From CBDCWT01 sp965223305 (GTDB lineage: Bacteria; Planctomycetota; Planctomycetia; Pirellulales; Pirellulaceae), in NCBI GenBank assembly GCA_965223305.1, contig CBDCWT010000013.1:248001-312000 (forward strand): DNA of 64,000 nucleotides. Reading direction: 5' to 3'. Position numbers and translations under genes: made by a program. This document shows, piece after piece, positions 1 to 9,600 of the stretch (within the stretch, counting starts at the first letter, position 1; every line of letters starts with the position of its first letter). The notes beneath the pieces were generated by a model, which did not search any database, was not told the origin of the DNA, and saw nothing but the letters and a program-made list of their open reading frames with translations.

Positions 1-2
1 TA

Positions 3-887
3 GTGCCGCCGCCGATTGTGAAGTTGCTTCTCGAGGGACAGTTGCCGGAAACGTTCGAAGGTGCGAAGCGGATTAAGTTCGCTGAAGTGAGCTGGGGTGA
101 AGAGGACGCTTCGTATTCGAAAGGACATGTACCCCGCAGCTTCCACGTCAACACCGACCACTTCGAGCCCCCGCCTACGTGGATGCTGGGCAGCCCTCAA
201 GTACTCAGTGAATTCGCGGAGAAGTACGGATTTCAGTGGGATGATACGGTCATCCTCTCAGGCGAAGACCCAACCGCCTGTTATCGGTTAGCCATCGTGC
301 TGCGATATATGGGTGTCGAGGACGTTCGAGTACTCAACGGAGGATTTCAAGCCTGGAAAGCGGCAAAGTATTCGATTGAGACCAAGAGCAATCCGCCGCC
401 AAAGGCGAAGACTTTCGGTACGCGGATCCCACGGCGACCAGAACTGATCGACGGGATTACACGCGTGAAGACCGGGCTGCAGACGCCAGCTGATTTTGCG
501 CTCGTCGACACGCGGACTTGGGCCGAATTCAGTGGCAAGGCCTCCGGCTACAAGTATCACCGCCACAAAGGTCGCATCCCCGGATCCGTCTACGGGCAAG
601 CTGATTTCAGAGGTACGAACTCCCTCACGCCGTACCGCAACATCGACAACACGATGCGAAACGCCGATGAGATCAAGACGCTTTGGAAAAAGTCCGGGAT
701 CGATATACAAAAGCACCTTTCCTTCATGTGCGGCAGCGGGTGGCGGGCCGCAGAGGTATTGACCTTTGCTCAAGTGATGGGCTTGTCTAACACATCGCTC
801 TACAGCGACGGCTGGATTGGATGGAGCAACGACCGACGGAACACGGTTGAAACGGGGCCGATCACCGTCGACACGGACTCGAGGTAG
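3..887 (+). CDS. Thiosulfate/3-mercaptopyruvate-type sulfurtransferase (two rhodanese domains), possibly 5'-truncated
   Basis: The product is a tandem rhodanese protein that would move sulfur from thiosulfate or 3-mercaptopyruvate to an acceptor such as cyanide or a thiol. The first domain (about residues 20-125) contains GHVPRSFHVN and VRVLNGGFQAW, but its active-loop position reads SGEDPTACYR with no properly placed cysteine, as in the inactive N-terminal domain of the family. The second domain (about 160-285) contains LVDTRTWAEFSG, GRIPGSVYG and the loop FMCGSGWRAAEV, whose cysteine is the expected catalytic residue. Length (294 aa) suits a two-domain sulfurtransferase. The frame is open to the window edge and begins with GTG at base 3, so the true start may lie upstream. 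The downstream neighbour is a decayed gene on the other strand, so no operon context is visible. Confidence 0.85.
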   Translation: MPPPIVKLLLEGQLPETFEGAKRIKFAEVSWGEEDASYSKGHVPRSFHVNTDHFEPPPTWMLGSPQVLSEFAEKYGFQWDDTVILSGEDPTACYRLAIVLRYMGVEDVRVLNGGFQAWKAAKYSIETKSNPPPKAKTFGTRIPRRPELIDGITRVKTGLQTPADFALVDTRTWAEFSGKASGYKYHRHKGRIPGSVYGQADFRGTNSLTPYRNIDNTMRNADEIKTLWKKSGIDIQKHLSFMCGSGWRAAEVLTFAQVMGLSNTSLYSDGWIGWSNDRRNTVETGPITVDTDSR

Positions 888-1059
888 ACATTTTCATCGA
901 GCGCGCCAGTCGAGGCTTTGCACACCGCGCGAAACGCACCACAGCCAGATTGCGGGCCTTGTGGCGGCGATAAGCGATCTTCGAGTCGGCGTCGAGCAAT
1001 CTCCGTGCTGCACTGGCGAAAGTAGTACAGCGGTAGTACACGGAAATCACTGCCGACTT

Positions 1060-2159
1060 GGGCAGGTTACCGACGCGGAGATGACAGCCGTCGGAGCGAC
1101 GTTATTGACCGTCAGGTCGAAGTTGACGCTGCTCTGTGCTATGCCCATCACTGTCGGTGGCCGTGACGGTCACCGGCTGCGAGTCGTCGGGGCCGTCACT
1201 GGTGGCCAGTGACCAGTCCCAGGTGCCGTCTCCGTTGTTAACGATGGTACCCACTGAGGCCAAAAGGTTGACCACATCGTCACCGATATCGCTGAAGGTT
1301 CCGGAGTTGACGGCGGTGTCTCCTTCATTCACTGCAAGTGCCGCATCGAGCGCGGCAACATTCGGGGCTACGTTGTTGACGATTAAGTCGAACGTGGTCG
1401 AGCTCGCCGCACCATTGCTGTCGGTCGCGGTGATTGTCACAGTTTGAGAATCATCCGGTAAATCCCGCCGCCACCAGCGACATCGCGCCTCGTTGAGTTT
1501 CCGCTGATCGAGCTGTTGGTCAGAACTAGTGGTGCGTCGCTAAGAATCCCGCCACCATTGCTGCGTGAGCTAGTGGTTCGCCCGCCGGTGATCGTCAGGC
1601 CTCTCAGCGTGGTGGTGGAGTCGGCGCCAGTGATTCGCAGCACACGGCTGTTGTCGCCCAGCACGCCAGCAGCATCTGAGGCTGCTACGTCGGTGATGCT
1701 CGTCCCGTCGACGAGCTCGTCGTTGTCACCAGCGTCGCCCGTTATGGTGATTCCCAAATCAGCCCCGTCGATCGTCGTTTCTTCGGTAATCGTCAGTGGC
1801 AATCCACTCAGCCGGATCACGCCATCGGTGAGCGAACCGTCGAACGTGATCACATCGGCCCCGCTCGTGTTATTCGCCGCCGTTATCGCCTCCCGCAGCG
1901 AAATACCGTCTCCTCCATCGTCTGCCATCAACGCCGCAATTGAGGAAGTATCACCGTTTTCGACGTCCAGGACGTTGCCCACACTGACCGTGGTGAGAAG
2001 CTGTCGAGCTTCCAGGGCTTCTCCTGAAAGAGCCAACTTCGCTTGACTCTGCCGTCGTTTTTTTCGATTCGACTCCGCCGTTTGCGGTTCCATCTTTGCT
2101 TGTTGGGCATGCGATACACCTTGCATTCTGCTAGGACGAGGATTTGGGAATCTGGCCAA
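1060..2159 (-). pseudogene. Decayed giant exported surface protein (LEPR-XLL, CSLREA-type, VNEGD repeat), frameshifted and internally deleted
   Basis: The minus strand from 2159 encodes a basic N-terminus (SNRKKRRQSQAK), an LEPR-XLL-like motif (EALEARQLLT) and a parallel-beta-helix start of the CSLREA type (GISLREAITAANNTSGAD). At about 1450 the frame breaks: GGGI is joined out of frame to PDDSQTVTITATDSN, the end of a VNEGD-type repeat. The continuation (1102-1440) holds NNVAPNV, then AVNEGDTAVNSGTFSD through DGPDDSQPVTVTATDSD. A second frameshift follows near 1130, after which VNFDLTVNNVAPTAVI is readable in another frame before similarity fades by about 1060. The repeat closely matches one at 31,425-31,670 in the giant gene nearby. 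This reads as a large gene that collapsed by internal deletion and then decayed. Upstream Met codons at 2126 and 2093 are alternative starts. Confidence 0.75.
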
Positions 2160-2458
2160 TCAGCCGGTACGCCTAGGCATCCGGTTTTAAGCTAGAACCG
2201 GGTCAACGCACGTCGGCTGATCCCAAGACTGAAGGCTGATAAGCCACTCGTTCGTGGTACTGTGCGAAAGCACACTTTTCCGTGACTCGTTCATCACGTG
2301 TTGTGCGTTCAGTACCCCATGCAAGAATGCCGAGAGAATCGGGTCATGGAGAATCCAATTTTCTTCGGGGGCGGTGTCGTGGGAGCCTAAGACGAGATTC
2401 TCTCGCCGAAAGCTGAGGGGTATTTCGGCTTTTGTAAATTGCCCCGGATGCTGTCCAG
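2160..2458. other. Intergenic spacer without recognised features
   Basis: This lies between the start of the decayed surface-protein gene and the stop of the kinase gene, both on the minus strand. Short frames here have no recognisable content, and I see no RNA gene, repeat or convincing terminator. Confidence 0.4.
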
Positions 2459-5400
2459 CTAATCCTCACCTCGCAGGTGGTCTGACCAACTGTAGCCCCC
2501 CGATGCGTCCCAAATCTCGATTCGCGAGTCATTCGTTCCGGCAACGACTTGCCGGCCGTCGGTGCTCCAGTCACAAGAAAGATGTCGACCTTCCAAAAGG
2601 TTGAAGACAGGACGCCCGGATTCGACATCCCACATCGTCAGTGCCCCGTCCTTAGTTCCTACGATGACTCGAGAGCCATCCGGGCTCCATCGAGCCGACG
2701 AAGGTCGACCTTTGCCCCCATGCAGCGTTTGTACCGCTTTACCCGTTGAGACGTCCCAGATCGCCACTTTGCCGTCGGCACCCGTTGCAATGAACCGAGT
2801 GTTGTCCGGACTCCATCGTACGCAGTCTGTCTTGAATGAGCTGGCAAGCCTATGGATTTCCTTACCATCCGGATCCCAAATACGCGTCATGCCTCCATTG
2901 GCGCAGATCAGCAGAAGCCCGTCCGGGCTCCAATCGATGTGCCTCATTCCGTCCACGTCTCTTCCTAGTTTGTGATTGGACGGAAGCTTCCGTGAAAGCG
3001 TCCGTGTAAGCTTCCATGTGGTCGTGTCCCGGACTTGAATCACCCCGTTGGGGCCAGCCGTGGCCAAGCGTGTTCCCTTCGGATGCCAAGCTACCGACCT
3101 CATTCCTCCAAGTTGGAAGGGGAGACTTTCAATCTCTTCGCCATTGCGACCGACCATACGGACACTCCCGTCGAAGAGCACAACCAGAAGCTTGGTTCCA
3201 TCGGGACTCCACGTCGCGGTTTTCGCCGGAATGGGGATTGTTTTCTTTTCTTCCGTTTCGAGATCGCACAGAAGCAGCGCGCTGTCGGTCGGCCTAGGCG
3301 CGATGCCTAGGTTGCCCATCACTACCGCCAGCTTGACTCCGGTGGGATCCAATTCAATGCAACGGGCTTCTATTCTACCTTTGCCAGGCAGCTCAATCGT
3401 CCGGCGCGGTGGATGGGCAGAATCACCACATTTCCAAACCCTCACTCCATCGCCGCCTCCGGATGCGAGTAGTTTTCCGTTGGGATGCCAATCCGCACAG
3501 AGCGCACGCTCGACATGCCCTTCGAAGTATCGTTCGATTCTCCTTGCCGAGAGGTTCCAAGTGTAGACAACGGGGTCATAGCCTCCCGTTGAGACGAACC
3601 GCGTCCCGTCACGGCTCCAGAAGGAGCGCATTACAGCTTCTGAATGCTGAAATGCGAGCAACTCTTCGACATACGACGTCTTGTGATTGCCTACATTCCA
3701 AACCTTGAGTTTACCGTCCGCTCCTGAGGTTAGAATCCGCTTGGAATCCGGGTGCCAATCGCCATTACTGGATCCACCATCGTGTGCCTTAAATTGCCCC
3801 GTCGGCACGAGTGTATCGGGGTCCCAAAACTTCACGACACCCAAAATATTGGTTGAAACCAGCTGACTCCCGTCAGGGCTCCATTCGACATAATAGATGC
3901 GATTCGGCTGAGTCACTTCTTCGTAGGAGTAATCCGTCAGATTCCAAACCTTGATGGTCTGGTCATGGGACGTTGACGCCAACCGTTTCCCATCTGGACT
4001 CCAACTTACAACAGAGATTTTCTGGTCGACGGAGTGCCCGAACAATCGTGTTTCTGCATAGCTCTTTGTCACATCCCAGATCTTGAGTTCGCCTTCAGCA
4101 CCACCGGTCGCCAGTTTCGAACCGTCGGGACTCCAGCGTGCAGTCCAGATACGGTTGGCGGCGTGACCCAATTCACGAACCGGGAGATCGCGATCCATGT
4201 TCCAAATGCGGATGAGGCCGTCGTATCCGGTCGATGCCAGCAGGTCTCCATCTGGATGCCAGTGAACTGACCACACAGTCTGATGCGCCCAAGGTTTTCG
4301 AGCCAAGCCTCCCCTTAATTCGCGCAGCGATTGCAGGTAGTACCATTCCCAATTTCGTAAGTCGGCGGCTCCAGACCTGGGCGACCAATCGGAAACCAAC
4401 TCAGCAACTCGAGTAAAGCCAACGTTCCTGCCAACTTCGCTGCTCGCTTGGTACATTTCTGCCATGTACCTTTGTTTTTCGGAACTCTTGAGATTCCCTT
4501 CGACCAAGCTTTGCGCACCGCGCGCTTTGATGTAGAGAGACCACGAGACGATCGACGAAACACACACAAGTGCAAGGAACGTGGCAGCTACCACCGCTGG
4601 AACGATGTGACGGCGTAGCATTTTGCTCAACAGGTACAGGGTGCTGGCACGTTTGGCCTCGATCGGATCGCCATTCAAAAAGCGTGCGATGTCGTCACCA
4701 AACTGCCCCGCCGTCGAATAGCGTCTGTCTTTGTCCTTGGAAAGCGCCTTGCGGACGATTGTGCCGACTTCGCTGCTTGTAGTTCGATCGTGTAGCGTGA
4801 GCCTCGTGGGCTCGGTATGTTGAATTGTACTCAGGTTTTCTGCCATTGAACTGTCGAGATCATACGGCAGCTTCCCCGCCAAGAGTTCGTAGAGCACGAC
4901 TCCCAAGGCGTACACGTCGCTACGCGTGTCGATCTGATCCGGTCGCCCCGACGCCTGTTCTGGGCTCATGTAAGCAAGCGTCCCCATGACCTGCCCCGTG
5001 ACCGAGATCAACGCTGTCTCGTGCGCCTCGGTGTCTCCAATGCGCGCCAGCCCAAAGTCAACGACATGGATTTGTCCACTGTCATCGACCAGGATATTGG
5101 ATGGTTTGATGTCGCGGTGAATCACGCCTTTCTGATGTGCATAATCGACGGCTGCACAGATGTCGACGAACAACGTTAGAATGCGGCGCGTCGGCAATTC
5201 CTCGTTGCGGACGTATTCGTCGAGGTGGGAGCCACGTATGTACTCCATCGCATAGTAGTATTGGCCGTGTGCAACACCGGAATCGAACACGGGAACGATC
5301 CCCGGATGGCTCAGGTTGCTGACCAACTCTACTTCACGTTCAAATCGGCGCCTGCTTTCTGGACTGGCGAACGGTCCTTCCAGCATCAATTTCAATGCCA

Positions 5401-5725
5401 CCTGGCGTCTGGTGCTGTGCTGGATGGCCAGATAGACAACACCCTGACCACCCCGGTGCAATTCCTCGCGAATCTGAAAACCTGGAATCGCATCATCGGG
5501 AATCCTTGACGAGCTATCCATATTCTCGTTGCCATGAAACGGAGACGATCCCAACTCTCCTTCGGCCGACGGATAGAGTGACAACAATGAAGCAACTTCG
5601 TCAAATAGTTGCTGATCGCCACTACAGGCCTGACACAAGAACGCCGCTCGCTCTTCCGCGTCTTTTTCCAGTGCTTCGTCGAACAGAGTCTGGATTCGGT
5701 CCCAGGAGTCTGGTGTGTGTGTCAT
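2459..5725 (-). CDS. Membrane Ser/Thr protein kinase with C-terminal WD40 propeller
   Basis: This is a Hanks-type kinase of 1,088 aa. Residues 1-80 are a helical leader. The kinase domain (about 83-350) has the Gly loop HRGGQGVVY, VAIK-type Lys112 in ALKLM, the catalytic loop HRDIKPSN with Asp205, the DFG Asp223, and MSPEQ in the activation segment. One hydrophobic segment (about 374-398) should anchor it in the membrane. From about residue 460 to the end it carries many WD40 blades, with recurring W-SPDG and IWD signatures, presumably a ligand or protein-binding sensor facing away from the kinase. It follows the ECF sigma gene on the same strand with an 18-base gap, so the two are probably co-transcribed. 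Paired TIGR02999-type sigma factors and kinases are common in planctomycetes, and phosphorylation control of sigma activity is the usual inference. The start is ATG at 5725, with no strong ribosome site. Confidence 0.93.
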   Translation of the reverse strand: MTHTPDSWDRIQTLFDEALEKDAEERAAFLCQACSGDQQLFDEVASLLSLYPSAEGELGSSPFHGNENMDSSSRIPDDAIPGFQIREELHRGGQGVVYLAIQHSTRRQVALKLMLEGPFASPESRRRFEREVELVSNLSHPGIVPVFDSGVAHGQYYYAMEYIRGSHLDEYVRNEELPTRRILTLFVDICAAVDYAHQKGVIHRDIKPSNILVDDSGQIHVVDFGLARIGDTEAHETALISVTGQVMGTLAYMSPEQASGRPDQIDTRSDVYALGVVLYELLAGKLPYDLDSSMAENLSTIQHTEPTRLTLHDRTTSSEVGTIVRKALSKDKDRRYSTAGQFGDDIARFLNGDPIEAKRASTLYLLSKMLRRHIVPAVVAATFLALVCVSSIVSWSLYIKARGAQSLVEGNLKSSEKQRYMAEMYQASSEVGRNVGFTRVAELVSDWSPRSGAADLRNWEWYYLQSLRELRGGLARKPWAHQTVWSVHWHPDGDLLASTGYDGLIRIWNMDRDLPVRELGHAANRIWTARWSPDGSKLATGGAEGELKIWDVTKSYAETRLFGHSVDQKISVVSWSPDGKRLASTSHDQTIKVWNLTDYSYEEVTQPNRIYYVEWSPDGSQLVSTNILGVVKFWDPDTLVPTGQFKAHDGGSSNGDWHPDSKRILTSGADGKLKVWNVGNHKTSYVEELLAFQHSEAVMRSFWSRDGTRFVSTGGYDPVVYTWNLSARRIERYFEGHVERALCADWHPNGKLLASGGGDGVRVWKCGDSAHPPRRTIELPGKGRIEARCIELDPTGVKLAVVMGNLGIAPRPTDSALLLCDLETEEKKTIPIPAKTATWSPDGTKLLVVLFDGSVRMVGRNGEEIESLPFQLGGMRSVAWHPKGTRLATAGPNGVIQVRDTTTWKLTRTLSRKLPSNHKLGRDVDGMRHIDWSPDGLLLICANGGMTRIWDPDGKEIHRLASSFKTDCVRWSPDNTRFIATGADGKVAIWDVSTGKAVQTLHGGKGRPSSARWSPDGSRVIVGTKDGALTMWDVESGRPVFNLLEGRHLSCDWSTDGRQVVAGTNDSRIEIWDASGGYSWSDHLRGED

Positions 5726-5743
5726 GGAAGTCGGTCGACCTGG

Positions 5744-6322
5744 TCAGCTATCCATTTCCCGTTTTAGCCAAGTGATTGCGAAGCGCCATTCACGAGTCAC
5801 GGTGCGCGGGGAAATGTCGAGCGCCTTGGCCGTTTCATCGATCGTCAGGCCAGCAAAATATCGCAGCATCACAATTCTTTCTTTTCGCTCGTCGATCTCC
5901 GCAAGTCGCTTAAGCGCTTGATCCATCGCGATCAGTCGTTCGGAGGTCGCCTCCGTCACGAAATGAGCTTCATCGAGTTCGTGTCGCTTCCTGCCGCCTC
6001 CGTGCTTTTCTGCTTTCTTCCGCACCGCACGATTGATGAGGATTTGCCGCATCGAACGTGCCGCGGAGGCAAAGAAGTGCGCCCGGCTTTCCCAACTAAG
6101 ATCGGGGTCTCCTACAAGTCGAATATACGCCTCGTGAACCAATGCCGTGGGCTGCAGCGTGTTACCGGGCGTTTCATTCGCCATCAGCCCGGCCGCGCGC
6201 CGCCGCAGTTCGTTGTAGACCAACGGCAACAACTCATCGGAGATGTTCTTGCCGTCTTCCGCCTTGCGAAGGATCGCGGTCACTCTAGCCCGGTCGGTTT
6301 CTGCCACGATTCCGTTTTCCAC
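5744..6322 (-). CDS. ECF-type RNA polymerase sigma factor (TIGR02999-like)
   Basis: The 192-aa product matches the planctomycete/acidobacterial ECF subgroup. Region 2 includes LPLVYNELRRRAAGLM, the family signature LQPTALVHEAYIRL, and SRAHFFASAARSMRQILI. Region 4 includes KERIVMLRYFAGLTIDETA followed by the recognition helix DISPRTVTREW. The start is GTG at 6322, with an in-frame GTG a few codons later as an alternative. The gene begins a two-gene minus-strand unit with the kinase. The 289 bases between it and the plus-strand giant gene must hold both divergent promoters. Its regulon is unknown. Control of the divergent surface-protein gene is plausible from position only. Confidence 0.93.
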   Translation of the reverse strand: MENGIVAETDRARVTAILRKAEDGKNISDELLPLVYNELRRRAAGLMANETPGNTLQPTALVHEAYIRLVGDPDLSWESRAHFFASAARSMRQILINRAVRKKAEKHGGGRKRHELDEAHFVTEATSERLIAMDQALKRLAEIDERKERIVMLRYFAGLTIDETAKALDISPRTVTREWRFAITWLKREMDS

Positions 6323-6611
6323 GTCATGTCAATCGATTAACTCACATAGGCGGGGCTTTTGAGTCTTTCGAATCAAGACAAGGGAGGAGACCCGCGCCCT
6401 AGGGCGATCGGTGACGCAAGAAATTGAGATTCGGCACCGCTCGGGGAAGTCTCAGACGGATCGAATCTTAGCCGTAAAGTCCTTTGCTGTCAAGACTTTC
6501 GTGCAATTGGTTGCAGGGTCTTCCGATTCTGCGACTTTTTTTTGGCCGAGATCAGCGTCGAAAATTGCATTGGTACTCGATGGGTCTCACGAACCTTCAT
6601 GGAGAGTACCG

Positions 6612-9600
6612 ATGGCCAGATTGCGTAAGCGCCCGAAGAAGAATCGCCGATCCGCGTTCCGCCGGCGGCGCGACAGCCGACGTTTCAAACTGGAGCAGTT
6701 GGAGGAACGCCAGCTCTTGACAGTGACTTCTCATGACGTGACGGGCGGCGTCGAGTTGGAACTGTCCTACGAAGCTGGCCAAACGATCGATGATCTCGAC
6801 GATATCTATCTACAGACGGATGCCAGCGGGAATTTGGAGTGGAGTACATCGCAGAACGGGACGTTCACGGACCTCGAAAACCTTGCCGACGGAAGTGTGT
6901 CGTCGTATGAGGTGAAGGTGACGTACAAATCTTCAGCGACCGAGGATGCCGCTGCATTCGACTTGAGCCTAGAAGATGATCTCAAGTCCACGCTCTTTCT
7001 GAAAGACATCGCGGCGCCCGGTGTTAGTCTGACGCTCGGCGCGATGGACATCGAAGTGATGTCCGGTTCGACGATTTCGACTCGTGATCTGGCCAGCGGC
7101 GAAAGCGATCAACTCAGTGGTGCATCGGACGGAGACTCCGGTGACTTAACGATAAATGGTGTCTTGGTTGACGTGCGTAGTGATGCCCAGCTGTTCACGC
7201 ACGTCACCGACGACGACACTACCAACGCAGCCGGCAGTATAACGATCGACGCCGACGGGGCACTCGACGACTTTCAAAGCTCCTTCGGTACCATTCCGTT
7301 CGCGCCGGATGTAGCCGTCACCAAAGCTCGTGCGCTGTTCGAATCAGCGACCGTGAAGGGTGGCACGATCACTGTTGATGTCACGTCGGACTCCGCCGAT
7401 CTTTTCGACGACAGTGATCCATTGGGTGGATGGGGCGAGACCCTGGCCGAGTACGTTGGCGGGCTTTCGCTCGGAGCGGGTGCAGCTGTTTCCACCGCCG
7501 ATGCGTCGCTCACGTTGGACGGGGCAACCTTTGAAGGCAACGACATTAGTCTCAGTTCAGACGCAGCCACCGATGCAAATGCCACCGTTTTGACGCTCTA
7601 CGCTGCCATCGCCTACGGTCATTCTGAACCGTCAGCCAGCGTCAACATCAAGAATGGATCGTCGATCGACGCCGCCGGAAATCTCGACCTTTTCTCGCAC
7701 GCCGCCAGTGACATGGCTATCGCAGCAACGCAAAACTTGTTAGGCACCAGTAACACCGTCGAGAAATACAACGTCACATTGGCAGGGGCGTACTCGAACA
7801 TCACTTCGGACGTCAAACTCTCCAGCGACTCGCAAGTCGACGTGGGTGCCAATTTCACGGTCGACGCTGACGCCGTGAAGGAACATTCCGTTGGCTCGTT
7901 TGCGGCTGCTTATGGCGATGGCACTCTGGGCGTCGCGCTGAATGTGGCAGTGCATGAATCTTCGATCAACGCACTGATGGATGGAACCATCACCGTCGGC
8001 GGCGACATGATCGTGCAGGCCGAACTCGACACGCTGAAGAACGACTATACGGCGAGTTCGTCAGTCGGGACCGGTCCCTTGGGTCAAAAGCTGATCCAAA
8101 GCAAAGCCGGCGCCATCTTGAGGGGATTTACGGCGGCCACGATGGCCATCGATCCGTTCAAAAGTGTCCGAAGCTCCGTAGGACGAGAAGCCCGGCAGAA
8201 CACCGGCAGTAACAGATTTGATCTATCGGCAGCGATCAACGTCGGGCTTGCGTTCAACGATATGCAGGTTCGAATCGGGCCGGATGCCAACGTTGATGTC
8301 GGTGGTGACTTGCGTTTGGAGGGGACGGTCGAAGAATTCCCAGAAACGAGTGCCTTTAGCTTCTTGAACAGTTCGGCAGCAGCCTATCCGAAGGACGTTG
8401 ATGGTTTTGGGGGGAAACAGAGCCAACGCGAGTCCGGCGCGGCCGGTGCCTTGACAGGAGGATGGTTTCAGAACGAGATCGACGTCTATATCGGTTCGAA
8501 CGCAACGGTCACCGTGGGCGGCGACTTGACGCTCAAATCCAACGCCCAGGTGCCGCACTACATTCAGTATTTCTATGACGAAAGCACTGGAGAGAGAGAA
8601 GCCTCCCTTCTCTCCGCCATTCAAGATAAGGCCAACTACAACTTGGGCATTCAAAACGGCTTCTTCACTTCATGGGCTGAAGCCGTCGCATCGGCGCAGG
8701 AAAAGGCCTATGGCGGTATGCTCAACCTGCTCTTCACGGACACACACAACTACGCCTACATCGCAGAAGGCGCCCAAGTAACGGTCGGCGAGGACCTATC
8801 GGTCATTGCCGAGACGCTCAACGACACGATCAACTTTGCCGGTTCGCCACTCGGTATCTGGAATGCCACCGCAGGCACTGGGATTGGGGTCGCCGTGATG
8901 GCGGTGGGCTATCTCAACGATACCAAAGCCAAAATCCATTCCGACGTCGTCGTTAACGCCAATAGCCTGCTGGTGTTTTCCGACAGCCGAGGACAAACCA
9001 TCTCCATCGCCTTGCAAGGCGGTATCTCCGACGATGAAGGTGGCTTCAATGGAGCATTTACTAGTCGCTTCATCGACAGCAAAACCACGTCGCAGATTTC
9101 TTCCGGCGCGGACGTCAATCTGGGTGACGGCAATGTCAAAGTGCCCGTTGTCTTCAAGAATGAATCGCGAAACAACACTACGTTCGCCAGCAGCATCCCG
9201 CAATTCGATCCCAATGAGGCCTTTGATACAGACTCAAGCGATAACGACTTGATTCGAGTGGACGAGGATGCAGACACTATCACGTTGCCGTACGCCCGCG
9301 GATTGTCGACGGGCGATCCGGTCGTCTATCACGCCGGAATCAATAGTTTGGAAGATGGCACGACAGAGGACGCGGAGCCCATCGACGGCTTGGTAAGCGG
9401 CACGACCTACTACGTCGTAGAAGTGGATGATGACATTCGTGCCCTGCAGTTGACAACTGAGCCCGTGGGCGCGGGCCAAGCGGCCAATCCGATAGACATT
9501 TCACTAAGCGGTACGACTGGCTTCGCACATTCGCTCTATCCCGGTTTTCGACCCGAGGATGATGGCGTCGTCGACACGGCGGCCAACGAAATCACGCTGC

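Noticed and set aside
288..773. 161-codon minus-strand frame opposite the rhodanese gene
   Set aside because: The plus-strand frame has clear rhodanese motifs. The opposite frame has none.
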